From Paracyclopina nana (Eukaryota > Arthropoda > Copepoda > Cyclopoida > Cyclopettidae): a DNA stretch of 64,000 nt. How positions within the stretch are numbered: the first letter of the stretch is position 1; each line of letters begins with the position of its first letter. The notes under the pieces are model-generated. The model was not told where the DNA came from, did no database searches, and worked only from the letters and a program-made list of their open reading frames with translations. Location of the stretch: positions 2,440,501 to 2,504,500 of the forward strand of contig JAGUCH010000007.1 in assembly GCA_019096065.1 (NCBI GenBank). Reading direction: 5' to 3'. A program made the position numbers and the translations under genes. Positions 57,201 through 64,000 of this stretch are shown here, in pieces.

Positions 57201-60196
57201 ATGGAGGGCTTGTTGAGGCTCAGCTCGAACCTCATCTTGCCCTGCAGGCTCAAGATGACGGGCATATGGACCTCGATGAGGAGGGGGAAGCCCATATCGG
57301 TGGGGAGGACGGCCTCGTAGTTGGCCATGTCCAAAGCGCTGACGCAAGAGAAGGGCTTCTCCTCGCTCAAGATCTCCTTGATTTGGTTGGGGCTGCGCAT
57401 CAGCTTCTCGGCCTGTTCCTTCAGGGTCTGGGTGGTCAGCTGAAACATTAATGCGAATATTGTTCCACATATTCATTTCAGGTCGGATATCATTCGCAGC
57501 TTTGTCAACTTACGTGCTCAAAGTTCATGAACAGGGGAGTGGACTCCATGATGTTGAGGAAAAAGGAGCCGCTGATCTTGTTGTCGGAGTTGCGGGCGTT
57601 GATGCCCAACTTCTCGATGACCTTGCGCCACTCGGAGTGCAAGTTCTCCTGCACCTTCCTGGCAAACTCACGCTCCTGCTCCTCGGCATTCTGGCCGGGC
57701 TTGAGTGGGGTCAAAATCTGGGCGGCCTTGTTCAAGAGGTTCTCAGCACCTTGCAGCCTGAGGCCGGCGGCGATGGGCCTGAACTTGAACTGGGACAAGT
57801 AGTAGGTGATCTCGCTGTACATCTCGACGGGCACGAAGCTGGAGTTGGAGGCGATCCAAGAGGTCAGGCCCTCGTAGCCGACGCCCAACTTGGACAGGTG
57901 GTCGGAAGTGTAGATGACGGCAGAAGTGGGGTAGATGCCGCGCACCTTCTTGATCAGAGGGAACACCATCCTGGCCTTCATGGACAGGTCCATGAGGTCC
58001 AAAGGCCTCAACTGCTCGTTCTTCCTCTCCTGGGCCAAAGTGGCGAGGGCAATGTTGACAACCTTGAGCACCTCCTGGTCCTCCTCGGTCCAGGTCTTGG
58101 CTACGATCTTGTGGAAGACGGCTACTGATGGGTTCATCTTGAGGAGGGCGTTGAAGGCGGAGATCCTCATCTCGGTGGCCTCGGCGGGGTTGGAGAAGAT
58201 GGCGAAGAAGATGGGCTCGACGACCTGGGGCTGGACATCACCGGAGGTAGCCAAACTCCACAGGGCCAAGAGACGGGTGAGCCTGGGCACAGGCTCCTGG
58301 GTCTGGATGCGGCCCTCAAGGAAGGGCACGAGCTTGCCGATGACCTGCTCATGGGGAAGCATGCCGAGAGCAACAATGATCTCGTTCCTCTTGGCCCAGC
58401 TCTGGCTGGACTCCAACTCTTGGGTCAAGTAGGGCAGGAACTTCTCCCTCACGAACCTGGACTCGGGGGAGCAGAACTTGCCGAACACCCAGGTGGGGTA
58501 GGACAGGTCGCGCTCCTTGGACAAACAGGCCTTCTTCACGATGGTGGTGAGGCTCATGATGGCGGTGGCCTTGGTGAAGGGGCAGCTCTCGACCTTGGGG
58601 GCCTTGGTGATCTCAAAGACGGCCTCGAGGACCTCCTCAGTGGGGAACATGAGTGCGTTGGGCATCCACATCAAGAGGGAGATGATCTCGACCGTGTTGA
58701 CTTCGCCGGACTGGATTTGGTCCTTGAGGAAAAAGACGGCCTCCTGGCTACCGGACATGAGGACGGTGTCGAAGAACAAGCTCTTGAAGCTCTCCTCCTG
58801 CCTGCGGCTGGATGAAGAGGCCTTGGCCTTCATCTCGCGGTAGATGGCTTCGATTTCGGACTTGGTGAGCATGGTGAGTCCACGGGAGACGGACAAGATT
58901 TTCATGGTGACCTGCTTCTCGACGAGGTCCTCCTCCACGGGGTTCTCGAGCTCGGTCATGAGGCTCTGCAAGATCCTCTTGACCTCCTCGATGATTTTAG
59001 CCTTGGGGACGTTCTTTTGGCCGGTGAGCTTGGATCTGGGCAAGGCCTTGGCCAACTGCTCGGGGTCCTGGGCCACGTGGCGGGTGATGCGCTCCTGGCC
59101 GCGCTCCTCCTCGCGCTGTTGCTGGTCATTCTGGTAGCTCCTGTAGGAGTACTCGTACATCATGCTCTTGAGCTCGGTCAAGTCCTGGGGCTGGGGCTTG
59201 GGGCTGGCGGATCTGATCTCCTTGAGCCTCAAGTACTGAAGGTTGCCGGAGACGAACCTCTCGGTCTTGACGCCCAACAGGTTCTGGTTGAGCTCACCCT
59301 GGTTGACGATGGTCTGGATGACGAGGTTGCCGCGGGAACCGCAGGCAATGACCCTGGTCATGGAGGTCCTGGCCCACATGGCCTCGCAGTTGGGGCCATT
59401 GCAGCGGATGCTGCCGGGCTTGAAGGAGTTGAAGGAGGCGCGCCTCTCGCAGTTGTCCACGTTCTTGGTCTTGACGATGCTGTAGTACTTCTGCTCGGGG
59501 CACGACTCGTGGTTGATGACGTACTCCGGCCTGTCGCGGATCATGTACTTGGGGATCTCGTTGACCTGGTAGGTGACCTCGCAGATGCCGTCGATGCCCT
59601 CCTCCTTGGTCATCCAGTAGTTGTCGTTGTTGGCGTTGATCTGGTTCTCCTCTCCCATCCAGGAGGAGGTGTCCACCTTGGCCTGGAAGAGCAGAGCGAG
59701 GGCCTTCTTGAAGTTGACCGACCACTCGGGCTCCTCCCTCGAGATCTTGGCCTCGCGGATCTCTCCGCGGGCGAGCTCGAAGACGATGGGCTGCTCGAGG
59801 ATCCTTTTCAGGTCCTCGTCGACCTCGGCCATCTCGGGCAGGAAGACCTCGCGCCAGTTGGCACCGTCGGGGCCATCGTTCGAGTTGAGGCGGGCTTCGA
59901 GGCGCTCGTTGATGCGGGCGAAACGGGGCTGTTCCACGGAGAGCTGCAACCTGTTCTGGCTGAGGACATCAACGAGGACAGTGGCGTTGATGCCGATACC
60001 GGAGTAGTGGGAGGCCAACTTGGGGATGGCGGTCAGCAAGCGGCCGCTGTACTCGTACACGTGTTGCTTGCCAGACTCCCAACGCCATTCGGATTGGGTA
60101 GCGAAGGCACAGCCTGTGTCGAATTAATGTGAATTTGCAATAGAAAATATGCTATATCTACTTACCGACGAGGAAAAGGAGTGCGAACACTTTCAT
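54286..60196 (-). CDS. Vg: Vitellogenin (yolk protein precursor)
   Basis: Five exons (60196-60166, 60113-57514, 57439-55557, 55378-54763, 54597-54286), 1813 aa. Large lipid-transfer protein, made in fat body, secreted and taken up by oocytes. Signal peptide MKVFALLFLVGCAFA; lipovitellin N-terminal domain opens EWRWESGKQHVYEYSGRLLT; the C-terminal von Willebrand factor D domain starts about residue 1505 with GSLCGLCGNFNRQRQDE near 1643, then a Cys-rich tail. The usual insect poly-Ser tract is reduced to a short SSSSRR near residue 440, and I do not see the DGxR motif that often precedes GLCG. Coding sequence is unusually GC-rich and codon-biased (few A/T third positions), as expected for a highly expressed protein. 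TATAAAAGG lies about 60 bases upstream. Confidence 0.96.
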
Positions 60197-60255
60197 CTTG
60201 CTTGTGATGCCAGATGAGGATCAGTGGACACTGAGGATCACTCCAATCCTTGCCC

Positions 60256-60263
60256 CTTTTATA
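60256..60263 (-). promoter_or_regulatory. TATA box of vitellogenin
   Basis: The minus strand reads CGTATAAAAGGGGC, about 60 bases before the start codon at 60196. This predicts a transcription start near 60232 and a leader of roughly 35 bases. Confidence 0.7.
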
Positions 60264-60269
60264 CGAAAG

Positions 60270-60930
60270 CGTTGGCCAGAAAAATCAAGCAATTGGCCCG
60301 GAAAAAAAGGTTGTCTCCAAGCATGCTTGCTATTGCACAATTCGGATGGATCAGTGCTACTCGATAAATACTTGTTCCATGGCAAAAGCATACTCTGCAA
60401 TTGGAACTGGCAATAGCTTTTGCACTTGCACATTTTGCAAGTTAGCGTCCAGACATGAACAGCTCAGGGGTGCATCTTTTATCATGAAGGAAAAAAAAGC
60501 AGTGATGTCTATCTAATGAATGAACAATAATGTGCGCAAGCGGCGGATGTATGTCGTGGTTATTATAGCTCGTGTCACTGTCATATGGCTATAACAATCC
60601 TGGGTACAACAAACGAACGGGATCGTCAAAGGAGTAATTATTTGCTCCCACCTGCCCAACTAATGATCACGGGGTGACCGCGCAAACTTTTCCTCCTCTT
60701 TTACGCATATTAATTATAGCAGATAGCCGTGTAGCTACAGTGTGATGAGCCACTCTGTTGTAGGATGACCGGCGCGCTGGTCGAGCGTTGCTCAGGTCCC
60801 CTGAGAGCCTGAGAAAACGGTTATTGCGCTGAGCCGGTCAGCACGCTCTCCAATTGCCGCTACCACCACCTCTACACGACCATTTCAAATTTGGAATCCA
60901 ACGCGGCCAGCAGCTTCGTAAATTGCCGAC
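60270..60930. other. Intergenic region between vitellogenin and the Fas3-like gene
   Basis: Divergent promoter region of about 0.7 kb. No open frame or repeat of note. It must hold the regulatory DNA of vitellogenin (-) and at least part of that of the Fas3-like gene (+). Confidence 0.5.
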
Positions 60931-60931
60931 T

Positions 60932-62583
60932 ATGCTCAAGATCGCACTCACCCTCATGGCGGTGGCCTCTCTCGGCCTAGCCTCCAAGTTAAAGACGCCC
61001 GAGAACCAATGGGTAAAGCCTGGCGATGCCACGGTGTTGAGATGCGAGGCCACGTCCGAGGTCACTTCCTGCTCGTGGTCCACTTCTTACGGGGAGGTTT
61101 ACTTGATGGGCGTTGGGAACACAGCGGAAAATGGACGTTTGAGGTAACTTGATAACCGCGACTCATTGCATTATCGGCAATTACCTCATGTTTTTTGCTT
61201 GCGTAGCTATGCCTCCACAAATAAGAATGAATGCGCCATCAAGGTTGACCAGATTGAGACCAAAGATCACGGGAAATGGACCTGCTTGCTCGGCTTCACC
61301 AACGGCCTCGAGGTCACTTCTGAACGGGGAAACTTCAACGTCAACCTAGCCACTCGCCCCTCCTCCGTTTGGCTCGAGGATCCCTTCAACGACATGGCGA
61401 ACGCCACACTTGAGGAAATCAACCAGTTCAGGTACGTGATGAACACTAACCTCACAATGGATTATTCCTATCACGAATACGGGTTAATTTTTAGGTGCGT
61501 TGTCGAAAATGCCATCCCCAAGCCGGTGTTTAACTGGTTCGTCGACGAAGAGCAGCTAAAGGATATTAAAGTAAAAACGGCTGAGGATGAGAAGAACACC
61601 TACACCCAAACGCTGTATTACGAGCCTAGAATGGAACACTCCAACAAGACCTTGAGATGCGTCATTGATCACGCTGGTTTCGAGCTGGAGGACGAACGTG
61701 AGGCATCAATCACCTTGAAATTTACTGAGGACTTATTCGACAAGATGATCTCCAATGAGTTGGACGCGGAGGACAGCTTCAGCACTAAAGATATTACGAA
61801 TGGCATCATTGTTGTCATGTGTGGCGTTTTCTTTGTCTGCCTCGTGGTTCTTGTTGCATTCAAATGCGGAATTTTGTGCTTTAAGCCTCGGGCTGGCCGA
61901 ACTGAGGTTGATGCTGAAAAGAACAATCCTGGAACTCCAGAGAAGGTAAAACCTCATCGAGACACATGCATATTGATTTTATATTGTTGCAGCGTTACTC
62001 AATAGCATATTCCTAGAGATCGTAATTTGCAGCTCTGATATTATACCACTTGTAAGTTGATAATAGCGGTTGTTATATTGCATTGCAGGCTGAAAAAACT
62101 GATGCTATCAAGGAAACTGATGAGGGAGAGGGGTACGTGAAACGATCTTTGAGTGAAAGGTTTAGCTCCTTCTTCCGCGTTAATAGAAGCTTCACCTTGG
62201 ACGATGAGAAAGCTAGCAATGCAGGCGAGCCAACCGAAGCGGATAAGCTTGTGGAGGATATTCCCGTAGGAGTTGTCGTCATGGATAACAAGGATGCTGA
62301 GCAGAAAGTTGATTCTGAGCCTGCTTCTACTGAGGAGAAAGTTGATCATGTAGAGAAGGCTGACAAGAAAGCTAAAGCTGCCAACAACAGGTTCGTGAGT
62401 TTCGTTGCTCGCATCTTCAGAGCTCGTGACACTGTTGCTGACAAGGAGGAAGTGAAGCCCATTTCCATGTCTGACATCGAGCGAGTTGAAGATGTCGACG
62501 AGAAGAAGGGTCATGAAGAAATTGTGCCTGAAGACACTGCCAAGGAGACTGAACAGGAGGCTACTCCAAACACTTCGTTCTAA
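60932..62583 (+). CDS. Two-Ig type I membrane receptor, fasciclin-3-like
   Basis: Exons 60932-61143, 61207-61431, 61495-61945, 62089-62583; 460 aa. Signal peptide MLKIALTLMAVASLGLA; Ig1 with LRCEATSEVTSC and HGKWTCLLGF; Ig2 with FRCVVENAIPKPVFNW and TLRCVIDHAGF; one membrane span (IIVVMCGVFFVCLVVLVAF) followed by Cys and basic residues; a Lys/Glu-rich cytoplasmic tail with Ser/Arg motifs RSLSERFSSFFR and NRFVSFVARIFRARD. The layout and the FVARIFR-type tail helix recall Fasciclin 3, a homophilic adhesion molecule of septate junctions and axons, but Fas3 has three Ig-like domains, so this may be a relative. The 63-base intron 61432-61494 has no stop and is a multiple of three. Confidence 0.8.
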
Positions 62584-62700
62584 GCTGTAGTTGACCGCAA
62601 TTTTTCTGTACATAGTTCACTATAACTATCATTGTAGTTGTTGCGTGACAAAAAAAGGTGCACATTAATTTTAGCTATTTTTAGCTATGAATGTTAATCC

Positions 62701-62706
62701 AATAAA
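62701..62706 (+). terminator. Poly(A) signal of the Fas3-like gene
   Basis: AATAAA lies 118-123 bases after the stop. The convergent gene's stop codon is at 62767-62769, so the two 3' untranslated regions are very close or overlap. Confidence 0.65.
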
Positions 62707-62766
62707 AGCTTAGTTACTCAAAATTTTGTCATGGCGATCGTTCATATTTTGCGCACACAAAGGCTA

Positions 62767-64000
62767 CTAAATGCTGAGTTTTAACTCATTTTGTATGAGG
62801 TTTTGAACCAACTCCTCTTCAACGGCTTCATGGCAAACTTTTTTGATGACGTTCATCGCAACTTTATCGGCAATTCTGGCAACCAGCTCAATCGGGTTGT
62901 AGTGGTAGCTGAAGAGTGGCAATTTCAATGTTTGGTTTTTCTTGATGTGTGCCAAGGTATCTATTTCGTCCAACTCCGCTGCATCGATGTCGAGGAATGT
63001 TAGATTATTAACATGCGAAAGCAGAGCTTCCTTTTGCATTAAATTCCGCCCGCTGCTGTGTGAGTCGACTTTGTAAGAAGAATAAGTAGGCTTTCTAAGA
63101 GGCTTGATTGATGACGCAAAAGATGCATTAGCATGCTCCAACTCGTTATCGGTTAAGCGATCAATTCCTAGGGAAATTCCATCCATCATCGTAGAGTTGA
63201 CATGGTCATGAACGACATCTCGTGGCTCAGATTTTTCTACAACAGTGTCTTCAGCAGTTTTCTCTTTGGCCGAGGTCAACCTTTCGCTGTTTTTCATTGA
63301 TGACGCATCGTAGTTGGTCACTTTAGCCACATGTTTTTGGGGAAAGCCAAATCGCTTTTTAGCCAAATGTTTCACCAGTCTCGCGTCTAGCTTTTTCGCC
63401 GTACCTTTTTTGGGCGGAGCGGTTGGCTTTAAATTTGTGGCCAGTTCGTGAAATTTCCGCTCAAAGGCTGCCGCAGCATTTGAAAGCCTTCCTGAATCTT
63501 CCACTAAGGCCGTACATTCTGCTTCATAGCCAAGACATTTGGCCGATTTTGAAAAGTGTCGCATTATTTCGAGGGCCTTGAATAGTGACTTTGGGTAGAC
63601 ATGGCCACCGCTCAAAGGCAGGTGTTTTTGGTATGCAAGAAGAACTAAGTGAATGTTTCTCAACACGGAGTGGAGCCGCTGGCCAACTTCCATTTTAAGA
63701 TTTTCACTCCCATGGCGCTTTGAATGAAACTTGACGATGGCACCTTGAAATGCAAGAAACTACTTTGGAAATGAGATATGGCTCTTTCAGCTCATGCTAT
63801 GCATCAACTTACTTGCTGTTTGGTCTCGAAAACAGAGCGGTTGAGCCGAGTCGCGAATTCGCGTGACCTTTTGCTCAGTTTGTCGACTTCATTGGGCGCG
63901 TTGAGGGCAAACAAGGACGTGGATTCCAGCATCACAATGAGAGCTTGAAAAATTTCGGAAAATGTGCTTCGAATGGCGTGAAAGAGTTTGACATGTTTTT
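62767..64000 (-). CDS. Unrecognised protein, 5' end beyond the window
   Basis: Two visible exons on the minus strand: the last runs from about 63729 to the stop at 62767, and an upstream one enters at the window edge and ends at about 63813 (ACCAAACAGCAA/gtaagt). Joined in phase 0 they give at least 380 aa. The upstream part is predicted helical (VKLFHAIRSTFSEIFQAL, LNAPNEVDKLSKRSREFATR). The middle is basic and Ser/Thr-rich (KKGTAKKLDARLVKHLAKKR), and the C-terminus is helical again (ELVARIADKVAMNVIKK, EAVEEELVQNLIQNELK). No signal peptide, Cys pattern or catalytic motif is visible. I do not recognise the family. Convergent with the Fas3-like gene. Confidence 0.7.

Noticed and set aside
59017-60132. 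Long plus-strand open frame (371 codons) antisense to vitellogenin
   Set aside because: It is the shadow of GC-rich, codon-biased vitellogenin coding sequence; composition is Leu/Gly/Val/Asp only, with no domain or promoter. The same applies to 56843-57451, 57451-58128 and 56078-56740.

Overview
The window is 64 kb of eukaryotic nuclear DNA from an arthropod, almost certainly an insect. The evidence is GT-AG introns (many 50-100 bases long), AATAAA signals, TATA boxes and a characteristic gene set: a vitellogenin, a pontin (RUVBL1), a Psc/Su(z)2-type Polycomb RING protein, an ecdysteroid-kinase-like protein, an oig-4-type immunoglobulin protein, a fasciclin-3-like receptor and secreted C-type lectins. 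The order of insect cannot be fixed by eye. Compact introns and a phosphoethanolamine methyltransferase fit an early-branching insect with a small genome (weak inference).

Layout. Positions 119-2933 (+) hold the Psc/Su(z)2-like RING/RAWUL protein. Positions 3222-13136 (+) hold UTP20 in 13 coding exons; its 1.26-kb intron carries a foldback element and another intron hosts a nested two-exon minus-strand gene for a small secreted protein (9065-9582). Positions 15071-26773 (+) hold a 20-exon ADAM with a dead catalytic motif and two alternative transmembrane exons. Positions 29218-29809 (+) encode a neuropeptide-like prohormone with repeated H(L/F)(L/F)RGRR units. Positions 27.6-34.0 kb are otherwise a nest of short terminal-inverted-repeat elements and a degenerate repeat array.

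From 34 to 60.2 kb nine protein genes in a row lie on the minus strand: oig-4-like Ig protein, CHK/EcKL kinase-like protein, phosphoethanolamine N-methyltransferase (with three apparent frameshifts), EGF plus C-type lectin, a 12-repeat thrombospondin type 1 protein, FN2 plus C-type lectin, a compact myosin-light-chain-kinase-like kinase, pontin, and vitellogenin. A clear 7SL (SRP) RNA gene lies on the plus strand at about 35430-35733, tail to tail with the EcKL gene. Between pontin and vitellogenin (50.5-54.2 kb) is a gene-free stretch containing a roughly 1.8-kb inverted-repeat element. The right edge has a fasciclin-3-like receptor (60932-62583, +) facing an unrecognised gene that runs off the window (62767-64000, -).

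The genes do not form one pathway. Themes are nucleolar/chromatin housekeeping (UTP20, pontin, Psc), secretion (7SL RNA, vitellogenin, lectins, peptides) and cell adhesion (ADAM, Fas3-like, oig-4-like, TSP1). The best candidates for something undescribed are the nested secreted peptide, the RGRR-repeat prohormone, and the phase-1 modular lectin/thrombospondin locus at 41.0-47.2 kb, where the TSP1 exons have no visible signal-peptide exon of their own.
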